64,000 bases of DNA from an uncultured bacterium (GTDB lineage Bacteria > Bacteroidota > Bacteroidia > Bacteroidales > Bacteroidaceae): NCBI GenBank assembly GCA_905216025.1, contig CAJMSE010000013.1, positions 33,687 through 97,686 of the forward strand. The letters are read 5' to 3'. The number at the start of each line of letters is the position of its first letter. The first letter of the stretch is position 1. The notes under the pieces were generated by a model, which made no database searches, was not told the DNA's origin, and saw nothing but the letters and a program-made list of their open reading frames with translations. The position numbers and the translations under genes were made by a program. This document shows, in pieces, positions 33,690-43,387 of the stretch.

Positions 33690-36600
33690 TCATTCTCCTG
33701 TGTCAACCTCATTTCCGCGTACGGCTCCGATGCGCACAAGCACGTTGTACATCATCCGGCCGATGCGTTCGGTCCAGTCGCCGGCAAAGTGGAGGTTGTC
33801 CTTGCCGAGCTGCGCCTTGCTTAGGTCGATGATGTAGACGTTCGGAAGTTCGGCCGCCACGCGCCGCTGGGCCGCTTCCACGCCTGCACTGTACTGTCGG
33901 CTGGCATGCGGCACGGTGCCGAAGATAAACGGCAGGGTGAGATATTCCTTGCGTCCGGTCTTCTTGCTGATGGCCTCGCGCAGATGGCATATCATCGTCT
34001 TGAAGTTCGTGTAGTAGCTGTCTGCCTTGCTGCGGTCGCTCTCGCCCTGATGCCACATGATGGCTTTCACGTCGTATCCATGCTCCAGACGGCTCAGTGT
34101 GCTATCCACGCAGAGGGCGAAGCCTTCTGTCAGCGCCTTTGTGAGTGAGCGTCCAGTTGCAACGTTGCCGCTGTAGGCATTGTTTGCGGCCAGCCATTTC
34201 TTTCCGGCATACCATGAGGGACGTTTCGGACCGCCGGCTATGGTGTCTATTGATGTGCCTCCTATGGAGGCTTTAATTGAATAGACATCCGTTGACTGGC
34301 TGTTATCCAGCAGCTTATTGACCACGTCGCAGTACGACCAGCGGCCCCGGTTCTTCTCGAACGAGCGGTCGTCGAACTTCCCGTTGCGCTTGTTTGTGAC
34401 GTCTGCATAGTGCAGATGGCGGTATCCGGCACGCAGATAGTCCGGCATCTCGTCGGCATATACCCGCCCGTCGGTGTTCGACTGTCCTGCGGTGATGAAT
34501 ACCGGTGCCGGCATGGGTTTCTTGAAGTCGAACCACAGCTTCATCCGCAGTCCCTCATCGCCCTTGTTTATGCGGATATGGCTGGGCTGGGCCTGCGGGC
34601 CGAGCTGCTCAATAGGCTTGTATGAGCGCATGCCAGGGATATCGAACAGGAACGACAGGTCGCCCGCAGGGAACTGCTGCATGGTATGAACCCTCTTGCC
34701 CTCACTGTCGGTGGGCTCTTCCGGTGTGAACACGCGGAAGTAAAGGCCGTCCGTCTCGCTGTAGACGGTGAACGGGGCAGTGGCCGACTGTATCTGTGCC
34801 CAATAGAGGTTGGCATGGTATCCCTTGAATTCGGGATATATGAGACGGCCTGATTCGGGCTGTCCGGTTATGGTGTTGTTGTAGTCTTTCTGCCAGATGC
34901 CTATGTTCTGACCGCGTTGCCGGTTACGCCATACACGGTAAGGGCCACGTCCCATCCAGCGCATGCCAGTGCACTGGCTTTCCGGATACGAGAAGCTGAA
35001 GCCGAAATTGCGCACGTCGGTGTCGAAGAATGCTTCGCCGAAGCGCTTTCCGTCACGGCTGTTGAGCAGTACGGCATCCATGCCGAGCATGCCGTCGGGC
35101 GTCATGCGCCATACTATCGAATCTACCGCACCGGCATATTTCATCACCAGCAGTGCGTCGTTACCTTCCGTGCGCCGGCTGATTCCGAGCAGGCGCATCT
35201 TCATTCCCACTGGCAGAGGGCCGCCGCCGAAGGGCACAGCCTTGCCGTCGACACTGACGACGGTGAGCATTCCGCTCTCGTGGCTGAATCCGGCGCGCAC
35301 TCCTGCGGCCTCGAGGAAGAGGGTGTCGGAGGATATGGGGGAGGTGGGAGAGATGGGAGGAATGAAAGATTGGAGATTCATGGGAATTACGGGAGCTTTG
35401 GATGAGAGCTTATTTCCGTCCAATCCGCCATTGGCAGCTTTCCCATAACGCTCTCTTACCCAATATTCATCAGCATACCGCATGGTGTAGCTCCATGTGT
35501 TGATGGTGTCGCCGCCGGTTGTGTATGCTGTCAGGCGCAGCAGGTCGCCTGCTGCGAAATTCTCGGGGAGGGCCATGCGGGCAGTGCCCGTCTCGCCGGG
35601 AGCGATGTCGGGCAGTGCCACCGTGCCATGAGAGAGCACGCTGCCATTCTTTGACCGGACGGCCGCGGATGTGAGCGGAGAGTGCAGTCGCACCACCTCA
35701 TACGTCATCCGGCACTCGCCGAGGCGGCTGAAAAGGAAGCCGTTGGTCACTTTGAACGTACCGTCGAACGACGGAGTTATTCTCAACGGGGCTATCTGTA
35801 TCGGCGACCATACGTCGCGTACGGTGTACCAGCTCGCTTCGCGTTCGCGGTGCGGTCCGACGATGCCGTCAGGCGCGTTTGTGCCGTCGGTGTCGATGCG
35901 GCCGCCACGGTCTGTGCGCGCCACTCCCTCATCTATCAGTGCCCAGATGAAGCCGCCGGCAAAAAGCGGGTTACGGCTCCAGTTTGCCCAATATTCATCG
36001 AGCGACGTGCCGGCTCCTTTGTCATACTGGCTGTGCAGGAACTCCGTTGGCATGAACACCTCGTTGCCGTTGGCCAGACGCGCCACTCCGGTCTGATAGG
36101 CCGGATAGTGGTGTGCATCCACTCCGTCGAAGAGCGCCCACGGGTGAATGACATGCCGGTGCTGAAGGTCGTAGCGTGCGAAGAGCGTGTCGAGGGCTGT
36201 GTTGAAGCCTCCCTCGTTGCCGTTTGCCCATGCGAAGATGCACGGATGGTTGGCGTCGTGCATCACCATCTCGCGCACGATGCGGCTTCCTATGGGCGTG
36301 GAGTAGTGGTTCTGCCATCCCGGGAGCTCGTTGAGATAGAGCACGCCGAGCGAGTCGCAGATATCGAGCAGGTGGGCATCGGGCGGATAGTGCGATCGTA
36401 TGGCGTTCGCGTTCATCGCCTTGACCAGCTTGACGTCCTCTATGTCGAGGCTGCGCGAGGTGGCGCGGCCGGTCTCAGGATAGAAGCAGTGGCGGTTCAC
36501 GCCCTTTATTGTCAGTTTGGTGCCGTTGAGATAGAAGCCGTCCCGGCGGCGGAACTCGATGGTGCGGAATCCCACGCGCTGTGTCGTCTCATGACAGACG

Positions 36601-37475
36601 GTACCGTCCGGGGCAATCAGGCGCAGGGTGAGGGTGTGGAGCCGCGGGTGCTCGGGGTCCCAGGTCGATACTCCCGGCCATTGGGTCGTGAGGGTCTGGG
36701 GGCTATGGTTGCTATTATGGATATTGTCGCCATTATAGCTGTCATGGCCGTCAGATGACTCCTCAAGCATCAAAGTCTGCGCCGGCCGGTCGTCGATAGC
36801 AGCCTGAACGCTGTAGCCGCCGTGGCCTGTCCCTTCGGTGGTGAGCGCGATGCGCAGCGTTCCGTCGGCCCTGGCGTCGATGGCGGCATGCGCTATGTAC
36901 GCGGCGGGGAGTGCCCGCAGGTATACGGGGCGGTATATTCCGCCGAAGAGCCACCAGTCGGCGCGGCGCTCGGCGGCATTTACCGACTTGTCCTTTGACT
37001 GCTTGTCCACCTTAACCTCCAGCGTGTTCGCCTTGCCGTAGTGCAGCAGGCGGCTTATGTCGTAGCTGAAGGCTGTGAATCCGCCCTGATGCTCAGGGCC
37101 GGCGGTCTGTCCGTTGACGGTCACGGCGGCATCGGTCATCACTCCTTCGAACACAATCTCCACCTTGCGGCCCAGCCACGATGCCGGCACGCGGAACGTT
37201 TGGCGGTAGTGGCCCGTCTCGGTGCTCACCCGTCCGCCGGGTTTCTTGTAGTATCGGCCGTAAGTGTACTCGCCGAAGCCCTGCTGCTCCCAGCATGACG
37301 GCACGGCAATCTTGCGCCAGCGCCCGCTGTTCATTCCGGCTGAGCAGCGGAAGCTCCACTGCTCGGTGTGTCCGGCATCCGTGCCGGAGAGGTATATGCG
37401 CTCTGTCGCTGTCTGTGCCGGCAGCGTAAGCCGGCACAGTGCAGAAAGCAATAGCGATATGATGATGGTTCTCAT
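33690..37475 (-). CDS. GH2 glycosidase fused to a SASA-type acetylesterase
   Basis: A 1261-residue secreted enzyme (signal about 1-20, LTLPA-QT). GH2 sugar-binding, Ig-like and TIM-barrel domains cover about 25-620, with acid/base Glu421 in WANGNEGG and nucleophile Glu478 in MPTEFLHS. A beta-galactosidase small-chain-like domain follows (about 700-975). The C-terminal 277 residues are a separate SGNH/SASA esterase with GQSN (997-1000), WHQGESD (from 1141) and DNLH (1226-1229). One protein may thus cut a glycosidic bond and remove acetyl groups from the same acetylated plant glycan. Low-complexity linkers (NGDNIHNSNHS; PPISPTSPISS) lie in it. It follows GH115 by 20 bases in one operon. Confidence 0.92.
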   Translation of the reverse strand: MRTIIISLLLSALCRLTLPAQTATERIYLSGTDAGHTEQWSFRCSAGMNSGRWRKIAVPSCWEQQGFGEYTYGRYYKKPGGRVSTETGHYRQTFRVPASWLGRKVEIVFEGVMTDAAVTVNGQTAGPEHQGGFTAFSYDISRLLHYGKANTLEVKVDKQSKDKSVNAAERRADWWLFGGIYRPVYLRALPAAYIAHAAIDARADGTLRIALTTEGTGHGGYSVQAAIDDRPAQTLMLEESSDGHDSYNGDNIHNSNHSPQTLTTQWPGVSTWDPEHPRLHTLTLRLIAPDGTVCHETTQRVGFRTIEFRRRDGFYLNGTKLTIKGVNRHCFYPETGRATSRSLDIEDVKLVKAMNANAIRSHYPPDAHLLDICDSLGVLYLNELPGWQNHYSTPIGSRIVREMVMHDANHPCIFAWANGNEGGFNTALDTLFARYDLQHRHVIHPWALFDGVDAHHYPAYQTGVARLANGNEVFMPTEFLHSQYDKGAGTSLDEYWANWSRNPLFAGGFIWALIDEGVARTDRGGRIDTDGTNAPDGIVGPHREREASWYTVRDVWSPIQIAPLRITPSFDGTFKVTNGFLFSRLGECRMTYEVVRLHSPLTSAAVRSKNGSVLSHGTVALPDIAPGETGTARMALPENFAAGDLLRLTAYTTGGDTINTWSYTMRYADEYWVRERYGKAANGGLDGNKLSSKAPVIPMNLQSFIPPISPTSPISSDTLFLEAAGVRAGFSHESGMLTVVSVDGKAVPFGGGPLPVGMKMRLLGISRRTEGNDALLVMKYAGAVDSIVWRMTPDGMLGMDAVLLNSRDGKRFGEAFFDTDVRNFGFSFSYPESQCTGMRWMGRGPYRVWRNRQRGQNIGIWQKDYNNTITGQPESGRLIYPEFKGYHANLYWAQIQSATAPFTVYSETDGLYFRVFTPEEPTDSEGKRVHTMQQFPAGDLSFLFDIPGMRSYKPIEQLGPQAQPSHIRINKGDEGLRMKLWFDFKKPMPAPVFITAGQSNTDGRVYADEMPDYLRAGYRHLHYADVTNKRNGKFDDRSFEKNRGRWSYCDVVNKLLDNSQSTDVYSIKASIGGTSIDTIAGGPKRPSWYAGKKWLAANNAYSGNVATGRSLTKALTEGFALCVDSTLSRLEHGYDVKAIMWHQGESDRSKADSYYTNFKTMICHLREAISKKTGRKEYLTLPFIFGTVPHASRQYSAGVEAAQRRVAAELPNVYIIDLSKAQLGKDNLHFAGDWTERIGRMMYNVLVRIGAVRGNEVDTGE

Positions 37476-37495
37476 GATTCTTGTCTGTTGTGGTT

Positions 37496-40030
37496 TTATT
37501 TTACGGGAAAGAGGTAATGCTTGCGTTGGGGCTTGTAGTCAATCATCCACTGGTCGGCTATGATGTGGCTGTCGAGCGCCTTTATCGTGAGCGTATGGCG
37601 TCCCTTGGCCAGGTTAACGGGCTGTTCGCGCACAGCCTGACCGCGGAGCACGTTCTGCTTCCAGCCATCCGAGCGGAACTTCTCCTTCAGCGTGTACACC
37701 TTGGGCTCGCCGCCGTCGATGCTCACGCTATAGCGCAGGTCGCCGTCGTCGTTGGGCTGTGTGGGTATCATGGCGGTGCGGAGCACAGCCTTTCCCTCAC
37801 GCTCGGCCGTGAACTCGTATGTCAGCGTGCCGTCCTTGGGCATGGCCACGGCATTCATGCTGTGACCGAGCATCTGCACGGTGCGTGCTCCGGCCGAGGC
37901 CTTTGTGTAGTCGCAGGCATTGCGTGCTATAGTGCCCTCGGTGTCGATGTCGTGGCGCTGATTGTTCTTTGTGTCCTTTCCGAGCCACTCCGTGATCTCC
38001 TTGTCGCTGAGCAGAGTGGGCAGAGACGGCGCGGCATATACCGGCAAGTCGCGCGGCCGCATGTTCATGGAGCGCCGCCACTTGCCTCCGGCCATCGTCT
38101 CGTTGTAGTATTCCGTCAGTTTGCGTATCTCCTGATAGGCGCTTTGGCTGCGTGCCACGGCCGTATATAGCGCTGCGTTTGAGGCGAACATGTCTTTCTG
38201 CGTGCTGCCGGTGGCATACTGGCGGGCGCGCTGCGACTCCAGCATCTTACGGGCGTGGGCGTCGGCAGCCAGAACGGGGTATTCTATGGCGGCGAAGTAG
38301 GCGTCGCGGAGTTCCGGACGTACGAGCGCCTCGGCTTCGCGGACGGTGCGTGCCACGTCGGCATAGCGCTCTAAGTAGCGGTCGAGCTCACCGCCGAATG
38401 CCGTCGTGCTGAACTCCGTATTGACGACGGGACTCAGCCCTCGGGCGTATGTCTTCTTGTCAAGCTCCGTCTGGCTCCACCCCATGAACTCCGGACGGCG
38501 CTCGCCGCAAAGGCGGTAAAACTCGTGCATGGCCGGGAAAAGGCGTTCGCCGGCTTCGCTGCCGAACTGGCGGCAGAGCCATGCGCGGTAGTGGGCAGCT
38601 ATCGTCGACGGCGAGACGCAGTCGATGTTCCACGCCATGTCGAGGAAGAGCTCCATGTCGTAGCCCGCAACCTTGGGGTCGTGCACGTTTACAATCCAGA
38701 CTTTGCGCACATTGTGGTCGTAAGCCTCGCGCATCTCGTTGTATATCAGTCCCGGCTGGGTCGTCGTAAGCCACAGATAGTCGTGCGGCCGGCCCCAGTA
38801 GCTCAGGTGATAGTATATTCCTCCGCCTCCGCTGCGCCGCTGTTCGGCGGCATCAGACAGGCGTGTCATGTATCCGTAGTTGTCGTCGCACCACATCAGC
38901 GTGACGTAGTCGGGCACTCGCAGGCCGCGCTCATAGATCTGCAGCACCTCCTTATAAGGCACGAACACCTGTGTCTGCTTCTCGGGAGCGCCTATATACT
39001 TGCGTAGCAGTTCCTGCTGGTCGTCGATAACCTGCTGCAGGGCCTGGAGCTTCTCGTCCATCGTCTTCACGCCCTCCATCGAACCGTCGTGTATGCCGCG
39101 CATTCCGATGGTGAACATATTGCCTCCGGCAGAGCCCTTCACCTCCTTAAGGCGCTCTATCCAGTAGTCGTGCACCGCCTTGCGGTTTGTCATGTAGTTG
39201 TAAGCGCCGCGCTCTTTCACGTCCCACTCATCCACGTTGTTGCGCAGCAGCGGCTCGCAGTGCGACGTGCCTATGGCAATGCCGCAGCTGTCGGCCATGG
39301 CCTTTGCGCCTTCCGTGCGGAAGAAGGCTTTTGTGCCGGTGTGCATTCCCGGCCAGATGGCGTTGGCTCGCAGGCGGAGCAGCAGCTGAAACACCTTCTT
39401 ATATGTGCGCGGTCCTATCTGTCCGAAGCCGCCCGGCTCGTACGTGCCGTAGCTCCACGGGCGCAGCGACCAGTCCTCGTCGTTGATGAATATGCCGCGA
39501 TACTCCACCGACGCACCCTGTGTAGTGCGGAAACCGTCGTCTATTGTGAGCCTGTCGCGGCGTTCGGGCACCACGTCGCCCCACCATATCCACGGCGACA
39601 CGCCCGCCATGCGCGACAGTTCCAGCATGCCGTAGGCCGTGCCGCGGCCGTTGGAGCCCACCACGGTAATCTGCCCGCCGATGACTGAGATGTGGAAACC
39701 GTCGGTCAGCGTCATGAGACTGTCTACCGGCACGCCCTGTTTCTTCAGTTGTCTGAGCACCGTGCCCGATGCCCGGTCGGCCTCGACGATGCGTACGGCG
39801 GCCCGGTCGGCCGCAGCCGCCTTGGCGCGCTTTCCCGTCACGGCCTGCATATCGCTGCCGAACATGTCGAGGGCAGTTGTCACCACGGGGTCGACTCTCT
39901 TCTGCACATTATAGGTCACGGCCGTGCGGCCGTCATACCATTCCACATTATCTGCTGCTGCAGGCACGGCACACGCGCACGACACCATGGCAAGCGCAGC
40001 GTGGAGTCTCACGGATAGGTTTCTGTTCAT
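37496..40030 (-). CDS. GH115 alpha-glucuronidase
   Basis: An 844-residue secreted protein (signal about 1-26, AVPAAA-DN) matching family GH115, which removes (4-O-methyl-)glucuronic acid from xylan. Landmarks are YRGIFINDEDWSLRPW, RLRANAIWPGMHTGTKAF, FTIGMRGIHDGSM, TLMWCDDNYGYMTRLSD and GGIYYHLSYWGRPHDYLWL. A C-terminal beta-sandwich (about 680-844) fits the known C+ domain. It is the first gene of a two-gene operon with the GH2-esterase. Its product glucuronate could enter the UxuA pathway coded at 4-8 kb. Confidence 0.95.
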   Translation of the reverse strand: MNRNLSVRLHAALAMVSCACAVPAAADNVEWYDGRTAVTYNVQKRVDPVVTTALDMFGSDMQAVTGKRAKAAAADRAAVRIVEADRASGTVLRQLKKQGVPVDSLMTLTDGFHISVIGGQITVVGSNGRGTAYGMLELSRMAGVSPWIWWGDVVPERRDRLTIDDGFRTTQGASVEYRGIFINDEDWSLRPWSYGTYEPGGFGQIGPRTYKKVFQLLLRLRANAIWPGMHTGTKAFFRTEGAKAMADSCGIAIGTSHCEPLLRNNVDEWDVKERGAYNYMTNRKAVHDYWIERLKEVKGSAGGNMFTIGMRGIHDGSMEGVKTMDEKLQALQQVIDDQQELLRKYIGAPEKQTQVFVPYKEVLQIYERGLRVPDYVTLMWCDDNYGYMTRLSDAAEQRRSGGGGIYYHLSYWGRPHDYLWLTTTQPGLIYNEMREAYDHNVRKVWIVNVHDPKVAGYDMELFLDMAWNIDCVSPSTIAAHYRAWLCRQFGSEAGERLFPAMHEFYRLCGERRPEFMGWSQTELDKKTYARGLSPVVNTEFSTTAFGGELDRYLERYADVARTVREAEALVRPELRDAYFAAIEYPVLAADAHARKMLESQRARQYATGSTQKDMFASNAALYTAVARSQSAYQEIRKLTEYYNETMAGGKWRRSMNMRPRDLPVYAAPSLPTLLSDKEITEWLGKDTKNNQRHDIDTEGTIARNACDYTKASAGARTVQMLGHSMNAVAMPKDGTLTYEFTAEREGKAVLRTAMIPTQPNDDGDLRYSVSIDGGEPKVYTLKEKFRSDGWKQNVLRGQAVREQPVNLAKGRHTLTIKALDSHIIADQWMIDYKPQRKHYLFPVK

Positions 40031-40070
40031 CTTATTGGTATTGTTGAGTTTGTTTTTAGTTATCTTCCTG

Positions 40071-40101
40071 CAAATTTACGGATAAACGGCTTTATTGCAA
40101 T
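40071..40101 (-). promoter_or_regulatory. Promoter of the GH115-GH2 operon
   Basis: Minus strand: ATTG at 40101-40098, 19 bases, TAAATTTG at 40078-40071. The leader would be about 35 bases. Confidence 0.6.
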
Positions 40102-40181
40102 GGTAAATCCGTACGATTTTAAGTATTATAGTACAATAAAGACACGGTTGGCCGCAGGTAATGCCTATATATAAATAATGT

Positions 40182-40265
40182 GGGGCATACCCTTGCAAGC
40201 AGCCGGCGTGATGAGGCTGTATGATTGTCAGTTCATCACGCCGGCTGCTTGCAAGGGTATGCCCC
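40182..40265. repeat. Perfect 33-bp inverted repeat after clpC
   Basis: The arm at 40182-40214 (starts GGGGCATACCCTTGCAAG, ends GGCGTGATGA) is an exact inverted copy of 40233-40265. The loop is 18 bases. It lies 50 bases after the clpC stop. It has no T run and is much longer than an ordinary terminator. Confidence 0.85.
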
Positions 40266-40314
40266 TGTCTTTCTATGGTGCGTGCGGCCGGAAGACAGTG
40301 CCCGGCCTGCCGGT

Positions 40315-42849
40315 TTATGCTATGTCGAAGTGCAGCCGCTCCTCGCCCTCTCTCTTGCTCACCGTGATTGAGGTGCCGGCGCTGAGGTTGCCGTTCACAA
40401 TCATTTCCCCGAGTTCGTCTTCGAGATAGTTCTGTATGGCGCGTTTCAGCGGACGGGCTCCGAACTGTATGTCGTAGCCCTTGGTTGCGATGAACTCCTT
40501 GGCCTTGTCGTCAAGGCTGAGAGTGTATCCGAGCTGGCTGATTCTGCCTAACAGCCCCTTCAGCTCTATGTCGACGATGTTCTTTATGGCGTCGAGACCA
40601 AGCTGGTCGAAGGTTATTATCTCGTCGAGACGGTTCAGAAACTCGGGGGCGAACTGGTGGTTCAGTGCCTTCTGGATGATGCTGCGGGCATATTCCTTAT
40701 CCTTGTCGTTGAGTGCCAGGCCTGCATCGGAAGCATTGAATCCCACTCCGCGCGAGAAGTCCTTGAGCCGCTTGGTGCCCGCATTGCTCGTCATTATTAT
40801 CACGGTGTTGCGGAAATCCACCGCGCGGCCGTTGCCGTCGGTGAGCCGTCCCTCGTCGAGCACCTGCAGCAGCAGGTTGTAGACGTTGCCGTGAGCCTTC
40901 TCTATCTCGTCGAGCAGGATGATGGAGTAGGGGTGGCGCCTCACCCTCTCGGTCAGCTGGCCGCCCTCTTCATATCCCACGTATCCGGGAGGGGCACCTA
41001 TCAGGCGCGAAACGTTGAAGCTCTCGGTATACTCGCTCATGTCGATGCGTATCAGGTTGTCTGCCGAACCGAACATGAACTCGGCCAGCTTCTTTGCGAG
41101 ATAGGTCTTGCCCACGCCCGTGGGACCGAGGAACATGAACGTGCCGATGGGGTGGTTCGGGTCTTTCAGGCCTACGCGGTTGCGCTGTATGGCCTTCACC
41201 ATCTTGTCGATGGCCGCATCCTGTGCAACGACGTTCTTCTTCAGCTCGGCGGCCATGCCGCGGAGGCGTATCCCCTCGGCCTCGGCCATGCGCTGCACGG
41301 GCACGCCCGTCATCATCGAAACCACGTCTGCCACGTTGTCTTCGGTGACGGTCTGCCTGCTTCCGCTTTCGCCCGCGGCCCATCTCTCGTTAAGATCTTT
41401 CAGCTCGGCTTCAAGCTCGGTCTGCCTGTCGCGGTAGCCTGCGGCCAGCTCGAAGTTCTGGTTTCTCACGGCCGCCTGCTTCTTCTCCTTTATGTAGCTT
41501 ATCTCCTTCTCCTTCTCGGTGATTTCCGGCGGGATTACGGCCGAGCTGAGATGAACCTTCGAGCCCACCTCGTCCAGCGCGTCGATGGCCTTGTCGGGAA
41601 ACTGCCTGTCGGTGAGGTAGCGCCCTGTCAGCCTTACGCATGCGGCCAGTGCCTCGTCGGTGTACTCCACATGGTGGTGGTGTTCGTAGCGTTCTTTTAT
41701 GTTATGGAGTATCGCGAGGGTCTCCTCGCTTGTCGTCGGTTCGACAATCACCTTCTGGAAGCGGCGCTCAAGAGCACCGTCTTTCTCGATGCTATTGCGG
41801 TATTCGTCGAGCGTGGTGGCTCCGACACACTGTATTGCACCGCGCGCCAGCGCCGGTTTCAGCATGTTGGCGGCATCCATGCTGCCGGGTGCCGAGCCGG
41901 CTCCGACGAGTGTGTGAATCTCGTCGATGAATATGATGATGTCCGGATTCTGCTCTATCTCCTTCACGAGGGCACGTATGCGCTCTTCAAACTGCCCCCT
42001 GTATTTCGTTCCGGCCACGATGCCGGCCATGTCGAGGCTCACCACTCTCTTATTATATAAGATAGGTGAAGTGTGGCGCGAGGCTATCATCTGGGCCAGG
42101 CCCTCGACGATTGCGCTCTTCCCGACTCCCGGCTCGCCTATCAGTATAGGGTTGTTCTTCTTCCGGCGGCACAGAATCTCGACCACCCTGAGAATCTCCT
42201 TCTCGCGGCCCACCACCGGGTCGAGCTTGCCTTCGGCTGCCGCCAGCGTCATGTCTATGCCGAACTTGTCGAGGAATGGCGTCTTTCCGGCGGTCTTCTG
42301 CGCCTGCGCAGTCTTCACGTCCTTTGTGCGGCCGTCCTGCGGTCCGCGTGCGTCCTGAAGACCGTCGTCGTCCTCTTCCTCGTCGGGCAGTCCGATGCCG
42401 TCTTTCGGCCGCTCGCCCTGCCGCAGCAGCGTGAGCACGTCTTCGTAGTTCATGTCGTTCATTTCAAGTATCTCTTTCGCACCGTTATTGGCGCTGTCGT
42501 GAAGTATCGCGAGTAACAGGTGCTGCTCGTCGACCCTCTTGGTGTGCTGTATCCTCGCCTCGAGCACGGCCAGCTTCAGTATGTTGCTTGCCTTCTCGTT
42601 GAGCACAAGCTCCGAGGTCGTCACAGGACGGCCAATCTCGTCTTCGCGCACGCGGTTCTCGAGTGCGCTTCTTACGGATGCTATGTTTATGTCTAATCTG
42701 CTGAAAACGTCATTGACAGCATTGTTCTTTATCCTCAACAAGCCGAGGAGCAAGTGCTCCGGCCCGACTGACAGGCTTGCAAGGCGTGCCGCCTCCTCCC
42801 TGCTGTAGGCCAGTATCTCTGAAACCTTAGGTGAAAATTGACTGGTCAT
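40315..42849 (-). CDS. clpC: ATP-dependent Clp protease ATPase subunit ClpC
   Basis: An 844-residue class I Clp/Hsp100 unfoldase. The double Clp N domain (about 1-150, [16 protein letters not shown]) is followed by AAA+ module 1 with Walker [10 protein letters not shown] and [14 protein letters not shown], then the UVR/middle region ([19 protein letters not shown]), and AAA+ module 2 with [14 protein letters not shown] and [11 protein letters not shown]. The short middle domain and UVR motif mark ClpC rather than ClpB. It unfolds substrates for ClpP, which is not in the window. A purine-rich AGAGGAG about 12 bases before the ATG is one of few Shine-Dalgarno-like sites here. It is divergent from gyrA. 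Confidence 0.95.
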   Translation of the reverse strand: MTSQFSPKVSEILAYSREEAARLASLSVGPEHLLLGLLRIKNNAVNDVFSRLDINIASVRSALENRVREDEIGRPVTTSELVLNEKASNILKLAVLEARIQHTKRVDEQHLLLAILHDSANNGAKEILEMNDMNYEDVLTLLRQGERPKDGIGLPDEEEDDDGLQDARGPQDGRTKDVKTAQAQKTAGKTPFLDKFGIDMTLAAAEGKLDPVVGREKEILRVVEILCRRKKNNPILIGEPGVGKSAIVEGLAQMIASRHTSPILYNKRVVSLDMAGIVAGTKYRGQFEERIRALVKEIEQNPDIIIFIDEIHTLVGAGSAPGSMDAANMLKPALARGAIQCVGATTLDEYRNSIEKDGALERRFQKVIVEPTTSEETLAILHNIKERYEHHHHVEYTDEALAACVRLTGRYLTDRQFPDKAIDALDEVGSKVHLSSAVIPPEITEKEKEISYIKEKKQAAVRNQNFELAAGYRDRQTELEAELKDLNERWAAGESGSRQTVTEDNVADVVSMMTGVPVQRMAEAEGIRLRGMAAELKKNVVAQDAAIDKMVKAIQRNRVGLKDPNHPIGTFMFLGPTGVGKTYLAKKLAEFMFGSADNLIRIDMSEYTESFNVSRLIGAPPGYVGYEEGGQLTERVRRHPYSIILLDEIEKAHGNVYNLLLQVLDEGRLTDGNGRAVDFRNTVIIMTSNAGTKRLKDFSRGVGFNASDAGLALNDKDKEYARSIIQKALNHQFAPEFLNRLDEIITFDQLGLDAIKNIVDIELKGLLGRISQLGYTLSLDDKAKEFIATKGYDIQFGARPLKRAIQNYLEDELGEMIVNGNLSAGTSITVSKREGEERLHFDIA

Positions 42850-42971
42850 TATGTCGTATCTCCTCTTGTTTTATATATATGTAAGCTATCAGTCTGACAC
42901 AAGCAAAAGGCATGCCAAAGTGTATTCGCACACCAACGGATATTGCAGCTTTGACATATATTAAACCGGAA

Positions 42972-43141
42972 CCGATGCCATGGGCAGCTCCTGACGGTGC
43001 GGCGGAGCCGTTTTGACGGTGTAACGGGTTGCCCGTGATGGTGCATCGGATGGCCCGCCGATGTATTGCGGTTGCTTCCAAATGCGTTTGTGCCAGCTAT
43101 CAAAAGTGTTTTTGAGAGCTGAGCCAAACGTTTTTGAGAGC
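42972..43141 (+). repeat. 22-bp phased repeat element, copy C
   Basis: First-type units begin at 42993, 43015 and 43037 (GACGGTGCGGCGG..., GACGGTGTAACGG..., GATGGTGCATCGG...), each 22 bp, with a degenerate unit before them (ATGCCATGGGCAG, also seen in copy A). The 17-bp linker CGATGTATTGCGGTTGC lies at 43059-43075. Second-type units begin at 43076, 43098 and 43120, all 22 bp; the middle one has TATCAAAAGTGTTTTTGAG. Confidence 0.85.
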
Positions 43142-43234
43142 CATCGTAAACACTGCGGTCGGCCATGACGGCCCGGCCGCTTGCACACAGGCATGCCGCC
43201 GGGCGGAAATAAAGCATTAAAATATATTTAAATG

Positions 43235-43266
43235 TTTCGCCGGATGAAAAAAAAGTAGTAATTTTG
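43235..43266 (+). promoter_or_regulatory. Promoter of gyrA
   Basis: TTTC at 43235-43238, 20 bases, TAATTTTG at 43259-43266. Transcription from near 43272 would give a leader of about 115 bases. Confidence 0.55.
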
Positions 43267-43387
43267 AAGGCTTGAAAAAGGCTCGGAACGCCTTAGAAAG
43301 GCCGGAAAGTGGCTTAAACGGCATTTTGACGTGCCGGCGCGTGAGTTGCCGGGAAGAAGTGAAGAAACAGTAAACAACAATAATCGA

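Larger units (their letters stand above)
42850..43387. other. 540-base region between divergent clpC and gyrA
   Basis: It holds the clpC upstream region, copy C of the 22-bp phased repeat element (42972-43141), the gyrA promoter (43235-43266) and a gyrA leader of about 115 bases containing small hairpins such as AAGGC/GCCTT. Minus-strand reading frames across the repeat are not supported as genes. Confidence 0.8.

Noticed and set aside
40657..42060. A 467-codon open frame opposite clpC
   Set aside because: It is the antisense shadow of a well-conserved ClpC sequence, a common effect of GC-rich third positions. It has no recognisable domain and no promoter.
42849..43217. Short minus-strand frames in copy C, similar to frames in copies A and D
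   Set aside because: The similar peptides (for example GTNAF...NTSAG) follow from the shared repeat DNA. Each copy breaks the frame at different points and no start or promoter is kept.
43331..43387. Upstream start for gyrA
   Set aside because: The 19 extra residues ([12 protein letters not shown]...) do not resemble GyrA N-termini, and [10 protein letters not shown] at 43388 does.
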